Below, piece by piece: positions 7,296 through 17,360 of a DNA stretch of 38,039 nucleotides. The DNA is from Planctomycetota bacterium (GTDB lineage Bacteria; Planctomycetota; Phycisphaerae; SM23-33), in contig JAJRYB010000065.1 in NCBI GenBank assembly GCA_024275995.1, positions 1-38,039 of the forward strand, written 5' to 3'. How positions within the stretch are numbered: position 1 is the first letter of the stretch; each line of letters begins with the position of its first letter. The notes beneath the pieces are model-generated. The model was not told where the DNA came from. It did not search any database and worked only from the letters and a program-made list of their open reading frames with translations. The position numbers were made by a program, and so were the translations under genes.

Positions 7296-8291
7296 TTACA
7301 CCCGCTTCGCCATTTTTTTTTGCAGGTCGCGCACGCGCTTCCTCGCCCGGATGTATTCTTCTTTCGGCTCGAGCCTGTAAGCGCGATTGTAGTATTCCAG
7401 CGCCTTGGCATACTTCCTGAGCGCCTCGCACATGACTCCTGCGTTGAAGATCGCCCCGTGATCGTCGCCCTTCTTATCGATGGCGCGCTCGTAAAGCTCC
7501 AGCGCGTCGGCGTATTCGCCGCTGGCGGCGAGCTTGTTTCCGGTCCTGGCGTACTTGCTCCTGCCGCCCTGCAACTTGACCGAAATCATCCGGGTGTGCG
7601 GACTGATCTTCCTCAGAATTTCCTCGATGCATTCCTGGATCAGTCCGTTTATCACGTGGTCCGTCGGGGGGAGTCTGTCGCCGCCGAAACCAAGCTTGGA
7701 GGCGAAGCTTCCGCCCGCCTTCTTGTCCTTCTCCGAGTCGTACTCGCGGGTGACGGTAACGGTAGCGATGGTTTTTGACGTGTGGATGTCGGCCATGGTG
7801 AAGTTGACCGCCACCAGGCAGTATCGCTTCTTGTACGAGACTCTTTTCATCCTCCGCCTGAGCGGGTCGAACGTGCTGCGCGTTGCGGATTCGTCCTTGG
7901 CGATAACGTTGACGTTCCCGTAGATCATCGCGTCGACCTTGGCGATTTTTCCGAACTTCACGGCAGTGCTCGTATCGGAAACCATCAACTGCGTGTCGCG
8001 TTCGGCGAGCACCGCGCTGAGACGCTTGCGATCCACAAGCACGTACCGCTTGAATCGTTTGTTGTACTCGTCCAGCGCGGAGGCGAGCTTATCGGCGGCG
8101 ACCTCTCCCCAGCGTTTATCCGTCCTGGACATGGCCCCGAACTCGGTTATCGCCAATCGATGCACCTTCCGGGGGATGGAATACTCGGCCGGGTAATCGT
8201 ACGGAATGTCGATCGTGATTTTCTTATCGCATCCCGCTGCTACAAGAAGAGTTGGTATGATCAGCGCCGCAAGCGACCGGATTCCGTTCAC
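7296..8291 (-). CDS. CsgG-like lipoprotein with C-terminal TPR repeats
   Basis: The 331-residue product starts with a lipoprotein signal (LLVAAGC, Cys 21). Residues about 43-230 show the CsgG/TolB-N-like alpha-beta pattern: RLAITEFGAM, AADKLASALDEY, RYVLVDRKRLSAVLAERD, KVDAMIYGNVNVI, AVNFTMADIHTSKTIATVTV. Residues about 254-325 hold two TPR-like helix pairs (ALELYERAIDKKGDD, ALEYYNRAYRLEP). CsgG forms an outer-membrane secretion pore for curli, while related proteins such as FlgO and LpoB act in envelope assembly, so pore formation here is not established. The start is GTG at 8291 with GAGGAG 8 bases upstream. It is the first gene of the module and has its own promoter. No curli subunit gene is nearby. 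Confidence 0.7.
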   Translation of the reverse strand: MNGIRSLAALIIPTLLVAAGCDKKITIDIPYDYPAEYSIPRKVHRLAITEFGAMSRTDKRWGEVAADKLASALDEYNKRFKRYVLVDRKRLSAVLAERDTQLMVSDTSTAVKFGKIAKVDAMIYGNVNVIAKDESATRSTFDPLRRRMKRVSYKKRYCLVAVNFTMADIHTSKTIATVTVTREYDSEKDKKAGGSFASKLGFGGDRLPPTDHVINGLIQECIEEILRKISPHTRMISVKLQGGRSKYARTGNKLAASGEYADALELYERAIDKKGDDHGAIFNAGVMCEALRKYAKALEYYNRAYRLEPKEEYIRARKRVRDLQKKMAKRV

Positions 8292-8314
8292 TGTGTGATC
8301 TCCTCTTTCTCATC

Positions 8315-8346
8315 GGCCTTCGCGCAAGGCGCACAACCCAAAGGCC
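8315..8346 (-). other. Hairpin in the leader of the secreted-protein operon
   Basis: GGCCTT (8315-8320) and AAGGCC (8341-8346) can pair around a GC-rich inner segment. It sits between the predicted transcription start and the GTG of the CsgG-like gene. No T-run is present. Its effect is unknown. Confidence 0.25.
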
Positions 8347-8381
8347 TTCGTGGCGGACGTGTTCAGGTACTCTCGAAATTA

Positions 8382-8410
8382 AACCTAGAGGCGGCACGAA
8401 CCAAAGTCAA
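8382..8410 (-). promoter_or_regulatory. Promoter of the CsgG-like/LPP20/FlgT-like operon
   Basis: On the minus strand TTGACT (8410-8405) is followed after 17 bases by TAGGTT (8387-8382). The predicted start lies about 85 bases before the GTG at 8291. It is divergent from the rplM promoter at 8467-8494. Confidence 0.5.
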
Positions 8411-8466
8411 GCTTGCAGCGGGAAAAACATCTCCCACCCCCCGGCGTTAATTCTCGGAAAATGCGG

Positions 8467-8494
8467 TTGACATACCCGCCAATTCCGCCATAAT
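8467..8494 (+). promoter_or_regulatory. Promoter of rplM-rpsI
   Basis: A perfect TTGACA (8467-8472) and CATAAT (8489-8494) are 16 bases apart. The transcription start would be near 8501, leaving a leader of about 50 bases before the rplM ATG. This is the best -35 match noted in the window, as expected for a ribosomal protein operon. Confidence 0.65.
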
Positions 8495-8550
8495 GCGAGG
8501 CTCTTTGCACGAACTGTCTCTATTTCAGTGAGCTGTCAGGTGAGCGGATA

Positions 8551-8979
8551 ATGAAAACGTACATGGCCAAGAAGGGCGAAATCGTCGCCAAGTGGCATCT
8601 GGTCGATGTCACGGACAAAGTGCTCGGACGGGTTTCGACCCGGATCGCGCAAATCCTTATGGGCAAGCACCGTCCGGAGTACACCCCCCACGTGGACACC
8701 GGCGATTTCGTGATTGTCGTCAACGCCGGGAAAGTCAAAGTCACCGGCGCGAAGCTTTCGCAGCGGACCTACGAGCGGTTTTCCGGATACCCCAGCGGGC
8801 GAAAGGAAACCTCCATGGAGGACATGCTCGCCAAGCACCCCGACAGGGTGATCAGCGAGTCCGTCCGTCGGATGCTTCCCAAGAACAAGCTCGGGCGCGC
8901 CATGCTCAAGAAACTGAAGGTCTACGCCGGAAACGACCATCCACACCAGGCACAGATGCCGGAAATACTCGATATCTAG
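8551..8979 (+). CDS. rplM: Ribosomal protein uL13
   Basis: The 142-residue product is large-subunit protein L13, an early-assembling 23S rRNA binder. Family motifs include WHLVDVTDKVLGRVSTRIA, the LMGKHRPEYTPHVDTGDFVIV stretch around residues 37-57, and YERFSGYPSGRKE. Length is normal. AGGTGAG lies 6 bases upstream of the ATG. rpsI follows 22 bases later, the conserved L13-S9 gene pair. A strong promoter lies about 55 bases upstream. Confidence 0.97.
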   Translation: MKTYMAKKGEIVAKWHLVDVTDKVLGRVSTRIAQILMGKHRPEYTPHVDTGDFVIVVNAGKVKVTGAKLSQRTYERFSGYPSGRKETSMEDMLAKHPDRVISESVRRMLPKNKLGRAMLKKLKVYAGNDHPHQAQMPEILDI

Positions 8980-9001
8980 TTTGACAGGAATCAGAATCGT
9001 C

Positions 9002-9559
9002 ATGAGCGAGCAGCAAGAGAATACCCAGGATACCGCAGTCGAGCAGGCCGTTGCCCAGGTAGAGGCGCCGGAGGATACGCCGGACATTCAGGAAGATCTC
9101 GCCCCTCCGGTTCCCGAGCAAGCCGAACCGCAAACCCAGACCGCCACGCCCCCTGCCGCACAGGCCAAGGGCGGCGGTTTCATCTGGGGTACGGGACGCA
9201 GAAAAAAGGCCGTCGCACGCGTTCGGATTCGACCCGGCGACGGGAAGTTCCTCATCAACAAGCGCGAGATCGATAACTTCTTCAGCAGTGAACGAGATCG
9301 CAACACGATCATCACACCGCTCGCAGCCATCGAGGCAACCGGTGCATGGGACGTCTGGGTGAACGTCGTCGGTGGAGGGTCCACCGGACAGGCCGGCGCT
9401 ATCTCCCTGGGCCTGGCAAGGGCGCTTGTCAAGGCGCTTCCGGATCGCGAGTCCATCCTTCGCGACAAGAGCCTCCTGACGCGCGACGCCAGAATGCCCG
9501 AACGCAAGAAACCAGGCCAGCCCGGTGCACGCAAGAGGTTCCAGTTCTCCAAACGTTAA
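9002..9559 (+). CDS. rpsI: Ribosomal protein uS9 with acidic N-terminal extension
   Basis: Small-subunit protein S9, whose C-terminal tail reaches the P-site tRNA. The core begins near residue 60 (WGTGRRKKAVARVRI) and ends with the diagnostic KKPGQPGARKRFQFSKR, with GGGSTGQAGAISLGLARAL between. From the ATG at 9002 the protein has 185 residues, about 55 more than a typical S9. The extra N terminus is rich in Glu, Gln, Pro and Ala (for example VEAPEDTPDIQEDL) and looks disordered. AGGA lies 12 bases upstream of the ATG. A TTG at 8981 would add seven residues but is less likely. An intrinsic terminator follows at 9585-9622. Confidence 0.95.
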   Translation: MSEQQENTQDTAVEQAVAQVEAPEDTPDIQEDLAPPVPEQAEPQTQTATPPAAQAKGGGFIWGTGRRKKAVARVRIRPGDGKFLINKREIDNFFSSERDRNTIITPLAAIEATGAWDVWVNVVGGGSTGQAGAISLGLARALVKALPDRESILRDKSLLTRDARMPERKKPGQPGARKRFQFSKR

Positions 9560-9584
9560 TAAAGTCGGGAAACAGGAATTACCC

Positions 9585-9622
9585 AAAACCCCGGTGCTTG
9601 CCCAGTACCGGGGTTTTTCTTT
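9585..9622 (+). terminator. Intrinsic terminator after rpsI
   Basis: AAAACCCCGGT (9585-9595) pairs perfectly with ACCGGGGTTTT (9607-9617), giving an 11-bp stem with an 11-base loop and a run of T at 9614-9618 continuing CTTT. This is a textbook rho-independent terminator, 25 bases after the rpsI stop. Confidence 0.9.
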
Positions 9623-9627
9623 ATGAT
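9598..9627 (+). promoter_or_regulatory. Candidate argC promoter overlapping the rpsI terminator
   Basis: TTGCCC (9598-9603), lying in the terminator loop, is followed after 18 bases by TATGAT (9622-9627), a five-of-six -10 match. The argC ATG is 33 bases further on. The spacer is made of the terminator arm and T-run. Confidence 0.35.
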
Positions 9628-9660
9628 GCCGGAGATCTCAAATGCAGGAGTAAGGAACTG

Positions 9661-10692
9661 ATGACTGTCAGTAACACGAAAATCCGAGTCATTCTCATCG
9701 GCGGAAGTGGATACGCGGGCTTCGAGGCATTGCGATGGCTGCTGCGGCATCCGAACGCCGAGGTGGTCGGTGTATTCGGGCCGCAAAGTGAGCTTGGGCC
9801 TATGGAGGAGTTCTATCCCCTGCTCACCAGGACAACCGCCCTGTCGCAGGAATTGTTCGAGACGGAAAAGCTCGCCGGTATCGAGGCGGACCTCGCCATG
9901 CTCTGTGTTCCGCACAAGGTGGCGATGAGCTACGTGCCCGCCCTGCGCCGGGCGGGTCTGCGTGTGATCGATTTCTCCGCGGACTATCGGCTTTCCGACG
10001 TGGACGTATATGAAAAGTGGTACGTCCCGCATACCGACCCGAAGGGGCTTTCCGAAGCCGTTTACGGGCTGCCGGAATTCTACGCCGGGAAGATCGAGAC
10101 AGCCGACCTTGTCGCCAACCCCGGCTGCTATCCGACGTGCACCGCGCTCGCCCTTGCGCCGATCATCAAGGCCGGGCTTGTCGAACCCGATGGAATCGTC
10201 GTCAACGCCATCAGCGGCGTAAGCGGCGCCGGAAGAACGCCCAGCCTGAAGAACCATTTCCCCGAGCGGAACGAAAATTTCGAACCCTACGCGGTTGGCG
10301 GGCATCGACACCAGCCGGAGATGGAGCAGGTGCTCTCGGAGATCACGGGCAAACCCGTCGAGTTGTACTTCCAGCCCCACCTTTGCCCGATGGACCGCGG
10401 AATGCTGTGCAGCATCTACGCCACGCCGATGGGTAACGTGACGACCGAGCAGCTTACCGAAGCGCTCGAAAAAACCTACGCCGACGCGCCGTTCGTACGC
10501 GTCCGCAAAGACGTGCTGCCCGCTACGAAATACGTAAGCACGACCAATTTCTGCGACGTCTCGGCGCGTCTCGCCAAGGGTCGCGCAGTGCTGTTCAGCG
10601 CGCTGGACAACGTGATCAAAGGCGCCGCCGGGCAAGCGATACAGAACATGAACCTGATGTTCGGCCTGGACGAAACGACAGGTCTGTACTGA
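9661..10692 (+). CDS. argC: N-acetyl-gamma-glutamyl-phosphate reductase ArgC
   Basis: The 343-residue enzyme reduces N-acetyl-glutamyl phosphate with NADPH to the semialdehyde in arginine synthesis. The N terminus carries the dinucleotide-binding GGSGYAGFE motif, and the catalytic Cys lies in VANPGCYPTC. AISGVSGAGR and GGHRHQPEMEQ are further family motifs. The open frame extends upstream through rpsI, but the ATG at 9661 is preceded by AGGAG and AAGGAA and fits family length. argJ follows after 9 bases. Insertions relative to other members are not apparent. Confidence 0.95.
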   Translation: MTVSNTKIRVILIGGSGYAGFEALRWLLRHPNAEVVGVFGPQSELGPMEEFYPLLTRTTALSQELFETEKLAGIEADLAMLCVPHKVAMSYVPALRRAGLRVIDFSADYRLSDVDVYEKWYVPHTDPKGLSEAVYGLPEFYAGKIETADLVANPGCYPTCTALALAPIIKAGLVEPDGIVVNAISGVSGAGRTPSLKNHFPERNENFEPYAVGGHRHQPEMEQVLSEITGKPVELYFQPHLCPMDRGMLCSIYATPMGNVTTEQLTEALEKTYADAPFVRVRKDVLPATKYVSTTNFCDVSARLAKGRAVLFSALDNVIKGAAGQAIQNMNLMFGLDETTGLY

Positions 10693-10701
10693 GGTTGAAC
10701 C

Positions 10702-11907
10702 ATGATTGGAGCAAGACACATCACGGTCCCGAAGGGCTTCCGGGCTGCGGGCGTCAAGTGCGGTATCAAGCCGAGCGGGAAAGAGGACCTGGCGATATTC
10801 GCAGCCGACGACGACGCCAGTGCGGCGATCATGACGACGCAAAACCAGTTCGTCGGTGCGCCTGTCGTGTGGTGCCGCAAGATCCTCCCGGCTGGATACG
10901 GAAAGGCGCGGGCGATGGTCATCAATTCCGGCGTGGCGAACGTCGCCAACGGGAAACGTGGCCTGAAGGACGCCGAGACGATGGCGCGAGAAACGGCTGG
11001 ATGCCTGGGCTGCGAACCCCAAAAGGTGCTCGTCGCCTCGACGGGCGTGATAGGCCATCACCTTCCGATGGCGAAAATCCGACGCGGTATCGCCGCGGCT
11101 GCAAAGCGGCTCGGTACGCGAAATGACGGCGAGGCGCTGCGGGCGATAATGACGACCGACACGCGCGAAAAGTCCGCCCTCGTGCAGGGGCGAATCGGCG
11201 GAAAGCTTGTGACGATATCCGGTATCGTCAAGGGCGCTGGCATGATCGCCCCGTCAATGGCGACGATGCTCTGCGTGATCACCACGGATGCCGCCGTCCG
11301 GCCCGCCGCACTGCACAAGGTTCTCAGAAGCGGCGTCGATCGCACGCTCAACGCCGTCACCGTCGATTCGGACACGTCCACCTCCGATACCGTGGCGATA
11401 TTCGCTTCCGGAGCTGCCGGCAACGTGCCGCTGGCGACGCGGTCGAAGGAAATCGGCAAGTTCGCCTCCGCGCTGCACGAGGTACTCGCCCAACTCGCCC
11501 GCGCGATGGCTGCCGACGGCGAGGGCGCCACGAAACTGATCGAGGTCCACGTTCGCGGCGCTCGCAGCGACGCCGAGGCACGCACCGCGTCTATGTCCGT
11601 CGCCAACTCGCCGCTGCTGAAGTGCGCCGTTCACGGATGCGATCCCAACTGGGGACGCATCGTCATGGCGCTCGGAAAATCCGCCGCGAAAATCGACCCC
11701 GAAAAACTCAAAGTCAAGATCGGCGAGACAACCGTCTTTTCACTTGGCCGACCGCGCAGCTTCGACGCGAAAAAACTCTCGCGATACCTCGGACAAAAGG
11801 AAGTAAGCATCACCTGTAATCTCAACCTGGGCGAGGGCGAATACACCGCCCTTACCTGCGACCTGTCGCGCGAATACGTCGCCATAAACGCCGATTACCA
11901 TACCTGA
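10702..11907 (+). CDS. argJ: Bifunctional ornithine acetyltransferase / N-acetylglutamate synthase ArgJ
   Basis: The 401-residue proenzyme transfers acetyl from N-acetylornithine to glutamate, recycling acetyl in the arginine pathway; some members also use acetyl-CoA. It self-cleaves before a Thr that becomes the nucleophile, seen here as A187-T188 in APSMATML. ASTGVIGHHLPM, DSDTSTSDTVAIFASG and the C-terminal INADYHT are typical. One deviation: the usual NSGNANA segment reads NSGVANVANG. It is coupled to argC. With ArgC it forms a partial arginine operon; argB and argD are not in the window. Confidence 0.95.
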   Translation: MIGARHITVPKGFRAAGVKCGIKPSGKEDLAIFAADDDASAAIMTTQNQFVGAPVVWCRKILPAGYGKARAMVINSGVANVANGKRGLKDAETMARETAGCLGCEPQKVLVASTGVIGHHLPMAKIRRGIAAAAKRLGTRNDGEALRAIMTTDTREKSALVQGRIGGKLVTISGIVKGAGMIAPSMATMLCVITTDAAVRPAALHKVLRSGVDRTLNAVTVDSDTSTSDTVAIFASGAAGNVPLATRSKEIGKFASALHEVLAQLARAMAADGEGATKLIEVHVRGARSDAEARTASMSVANSPLLKCAVHGCDPNWGRIVMALGKSAAKIDPEKLKVKIGETTVFSLGRPRSFDAKKLSRYLGQKEVSITCNLNLGEGEYTALTCDLSREYVAINADYHT

Positions 11908-12026
11908 TTGCGCGAGGCGGGGCGCCGAAGGCGAGACGCCGGCAAAATCGTCATATCTTGCGTCTTGGCCGCATGTTACCTATTTTACTTTTTGCGGAAT
12001 TTCAGCTCGGACGGTCCTTTTATATC

Positions 12027-12055
12027 TTCGCGCCGACGTGCGATTCGGCTATAAT
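12027..12055 (+). promoter_or_regulatory. Promoter of the 24-residue peptide gene
   Basis: A perfect TATAAT lies at 12050-12055. The best -35 at 17-base spacing is only TTCGCG (12027-12032). Predicted transcription start near 12062, giving with the terminator an RNA of about 160 bases. Confidence 0.5.
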
Positions 12056-12093
12056 GACGTAGTGGAACAACGGCTGCCTCAGGAGGTGTTACC

Positions 12094-12168
12094 GTGTTGA
12101 AAAAGGCGATACGCCACAAGTTGAAAGTCGTACTTTACATCGTGCTGAGTTTTGCCGCGATGTGCTGA
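12094..12168 (+). CDS. 24-residue basic-hydrophobic peptide
   Basis: GTG at 12094 opens a 24-codon frame: MLKKAIRHKLK, then the hydrophobic VVLYIVLSFAAM and a terminal Cys before TGA. A nearly perfect Shine-Dalgarno, AGGAGGTGT, lies at 12081-12089. The unit has its own -10 box (12050-12055) and an intrinsic terminator (12199-12224), so it is transcribed alone. The peptide resembles a bare signal sequence or small membrane peptide; AAMC is not a valid lipobox because Met precedes Cys. Options are a small membrane regulator, a type I toxin-like peptide, or a translated small RNA. No homologue is recognised. Confidence 0.55.
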   Translation: MLKKAIRHKLKVVLYIVLSFAAMC

Positions 12169-12198
12169 GCCCCATCGTCATATTCAGAGCCTCCCCAT

Positions 12199-12224
12199 CC
12201 CGCACCTTTGCGTGCGGGTTTTTT
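12199..12224 (+). terminator. Intrinsic terminator of the 24-residue peptide unit
   Basis: CCCGCAC (12199-12205) pairs with GTGCGGG (12212-12218) around a six-base loop, followed by six T (12219-12224). It lies 30 bases after the peptide stop. In the opposite direction no T-run follows, so it serves the plus strand only. Confidence 0.85.
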
Positions 12225-12235
12225 ATGACAAGGTC

Positions 12236-13246
12236 TTAGCTACCCAACTCTCCTGGAGCCCATCCGAGTTGACTAAGACATGAATACATGCGATGCAATA
12301 TTTTGCATTCCTTGTCATCCAACCACTTATCCCCAATGAACTGAGATATTACACCTGAGAACAGACGAGCATGAAGCATCCTCACCTGTTCATCTGGAAG
12401 CCCAAGATCTATTTTTCTGCGATGCAGTTCTTCGATTTCCTCATCTGTAATCGTCAGGTCAGCTACTGCAACTTTCAGTGCTTCCCAATAGTCTACTAAT
12501 CCGCGGCGTGACGACTCTTCGGGGGGCACCTCCAACTCGGTCGTAATGTGTTTCTTTTCCATTGTCGGCGTCATGACACGACGAGATTTCAAATTTGTAC
12601 ATGTGGGACGCCCTTCAACGAGGGATGATGTAAGGAAGTTATTCTCGAAACTTTGCACAAATTTGTATTTCTTAAGCCGTGCCAAATCTCCAAAAGTCGT
12701 TATGCCCATCGATTTCATCTCACTCAAATACACCCTAAGAAGTTCTGCTGATGCCAAAGCATCCTCGGAAGCTATATGCGCCGCGTTATTCGTGACGTCG
12801 TGGAACTTACAGGCCTCGCCGAGAGGACATCGCTTCCCGAGCCCCAACATTGGGCGCATATACATAAGGCAGAAATGGGGGGGAAGGATTTTAATACCTG
12901 CCGAGAGCAATTCATGCTCTAAGAACTTGATATCAAAATAGATATTGTAAGCTGCGAGAGTACACCCAGAAAGAGCTCTCACAAGATCCCCCACCAAATC
13001 GTTGAACATCGGTGCATCTTTGACATCTTCGTCGGTTATACCGTGGATAAATGTCGCTGCTACGGCACGGCCTGGATTCACCATGGTATCCAAGACCAGT
13101 TCAGGATTAGACCCGGGATCGACACGTACCACAGAGAGTTCAACAATCCCGTCAAACCCTGGGCTCAGACCGGTGGTTTCGAAGTCAATGACAGCAACGG
13201 GGGCATCGTAAACGATACTATCTCTTATTCCATGTGAGTTACTCAT
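12236..13246 (-). CDS. DnaQ-type 3'-5' exonuclease with C-terminal helical domain
   Basis: The 336-residue product begins with a DEDDh exonuclease domain: VIDFETTGLSPG (D21, E23), AYNIYFDIKFLEHEL (D105) and HIASEDALASAELL (H157, D162), so all catalytic residues are present. This fold hydrolyses DNA or RNA from the 3' end with two metal ions. Residues about 260-330 (TDEEIEELHRRKIDLGLP, then FIGDKWLDDKECKILHRM) form a helical segment that may be TerB-like. AAAGGG lies 6 bases before the ATG. Base composition and codon use are much more AT-rich than the flanking argJ and ligA, suggesting transfer. It is not the usual stand-alone Pol III epsilon subunit; a repair or defence role is possible. Confidence 0.75.
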   Translation of the reverse strand: MSNSHGIRDSIVYDAPVAVIDFETTGLSPGFDGIVELSVVRVDPGSNPELVLDTMVNPGRAVAATFIHGITDEDVKDAPMFNDLVGDLVRALSGCTLAAYNIYFDIKFLEHELLSAGIKILPPHFCLMYMRPMLGLGKRCPLGEACKFHDVTNNAAHIASEDALASAELLRVYLSEMKSMGITTFGDLARLKKYKFVQSFENNFLTSSLVEGRPTCTNLKSRRVMTPTMEKKHITTELEVPPEESSRRGLVDYWEALKVAVADLTITDEEIEELHRRKIDLGLPDEQVRMLHARLFSGVISQFIGDKWLDDKECKILHRMYSCLSQLGWAPGELGS

Positions 13247-13272
13247 TGTTAACCCTTTGCGTTATTCTGATC

Positions 13273-15784
<2,512 letters not shown>

Positions 15785-17359
15785 TTGAGTTCGTCCGGCC
15801 GCTTCAAGATACGCCGCATCGTCGTATCGGCCATCGCTGCGATGGTGCTGGCATGGATACTCCATGACGTCGTGGTCGGGCGCGGTTTCTGGTCAGGCGT
15901 CGGCGGGTATCTCAACAAGCTTACCAGCCGTGCGGGTCCGACGCGCGATCTCCGGCAGAAACTGGGTCTCGCCTCCGGTCCGGGGGCGGATCGCCCCGTC
16001 AAGCTGCGCGTGTGGGACTGGTGGTCACCCTCGGCCAACGAGGCATATGGGGAGTACTTTAGCGAACTGGAGCGCATCTTCGAGGAGGAGAACCCCGAAG
16101 TAGATGTAATCTTCCAGCCCGTCCCTTTCTCCGGTTATGAGCAAAAACTCGCAACCGCGATGCTGGGGGACAGGCCGCCGGACGTCTTCCAATGCAGCGC
16201 AATCTGGGCCCAGGGATTCTACAAGCGAGGCATGCTGCTGAAACTTAACGACTTCCTCGCCGGGAGCGAAGCCGAGGGAATCCAGGCAAAAGAGTTCATT
16301 GCCTCCACGCTCCGTCACAGTCGCACGGGCAATGACATATACGGCGTACCACACATAGCGGACGCGTTCTGCCTGATGTGGAATCTGGACATCCTCGAGG
16401 CCGAGGCCCGGGCCAATCCGGAACTGCTGAAGATGTTCGAGCGCAACCCCGACGGTAAGGTGGACTTCAGCCGCCTGCGCTACGACGCAGTGAAGAGTTG
16501 GGACGAATTCCGTCGCATCACCAAGATGCTCACGAAAGACGTTCAGAAGAACGGGCAGACTATCCGACAGTACGGATTCGAGATCGCCGGTTATGGCGAG
16601 TCGCTCGGCTTCGTGCCGTGGGCCGTCAGCAATGGTGCGCAGTTTCAAGACGAAGCCGGCACGAGGGCTTTGTTCGACTCTCCGGAATCGGTCGAGGCCC
16701 TGAACTTCATCCTTACCCTGTACCACATAGACAAGGTCAGCCCCCCCTTCCGCCTGGCCATGGCGCCTTTCGAACGATTCCAGCGAGGCAACATCGCCTG
16801 CTCCAGAGCGGGCACATGGTCGGGCAAATCCATTATCAGAAACACCGGCGGTTGGAAGCATTTCGCCATGACCGCCTTCCCGCCCGGCCCCCGGGGCAAG
16901 GGTCCCAAGACCCTGGTCTGGGGCAACATGATGGTCATCGGCTCACGCAGCAAGCACCCGAAGATCGCCTTCAAATACCTGAAGCTCGTGTGCAGTCGGA
17001 GAGGAGCGCTGCTGCGATTGAAGCTGCTGGAAATGAGTTCGCCCCGGAAGGACCTTTACACGCACCCGGATTGGAAAGCCACGGTCGCCAAGTACCCGGA
17101 CCTGTCCAACATTCCAAGTATCTGCAACGTGGGCGAGCCTTTGTACCACACCCAGGTCGCCGCCGTCACAGACGAGGTAAAACCGATCATCGAGTACCTG
17201 ATGCTCAACTGGCCGGAGGTCCGAGCGGGCAAAGGCATCTATCGTGACTCCGCCCATGCGCTGGCCGACGCGGCGGCGCGCGTGAACGAAGTCTACCGCC
17301 GGTATGGCAAGATTGTCCGTGACTGGGACGCCGCTCGCGCACGACGGGAGGGTCGCTGA
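15785..17359 (+). CDS. ABC transporter substrate-binding protein, sugar-type
   Basis: The product of about 524 residues is a family 1 extracellular solute-binding protein. After an N-terminal hydrophobic segment (residues 12-31) it reads VKLRVWDWWSP, FEEENPEVDVIFQPVPF, TAMLGDRPPDVFQ, YGVPHIADAFCLMWNLDIL, WDEFRRITKML and RGNIACSRAGTWS, the usual order for oligosaccharide or glycerol-phosphate binders. No lipobox Cys is present, so the protein is probably anchored by its uncleaved helix. The start is uncertain: TTG at 15785 has GGAAGG 6 bases upstream, while TTG at 15647 also has a plausible site and would add 46 residues. The permeases follow immediately. Confidence 0.85.
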   Translation: MSSSGRFKIRRIVVSAIAAMVLAWILHDVVVGRGFWSGVGGYLNKLTSRAGPTRDLRQKLGLASGPGADRPVKLRVWDWWSPSANEAYGEYFSELERIFEEENPEVDVIFQPVPFSGYEQKLATAMLGDRPPDVFQCSAIWAQGFYKRGMLLKLNDFLAGSEAEGIQAKEFIASTLRHSRTGNDIYGVPHIADAFCLMWNLDILEAEARANPELLKMFERNPDGKVDFSRLRYDAVKSWDEFRRITKMLTKDVQKNGQTIRQYGFEIAGYGESLGFVPWAVSNGAQFQDEAGTRALFDSPESVEALNFILTLYHIDKVSPPFRLAMAPFERFQRGNIACSRAGTWSGKSIIRNTGGWKHFAMTAFPPGPRGKGPKTLVWGNMMVIGSRSKHPKIAFKYLKLVCSRRGALLRLKLLEMSSPRKDLYTHPDWKATVAKYPDLSNIPSICNVGEPLYHTQVAAVTDEVKPIIEYLMLNWPEVRAGKGIYRDSAHALADAAARVNEVYRRYGKIVRDWDAARARREGR

Positions 17360-17360
17360 A

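Noticed and set aside
4425-8291. Direct call of flgO, flgP, flgT or csgG
   Set aside because: Domain resemblance is visible, but identity to the named genes is not, and flagellar and curli partners are missing.
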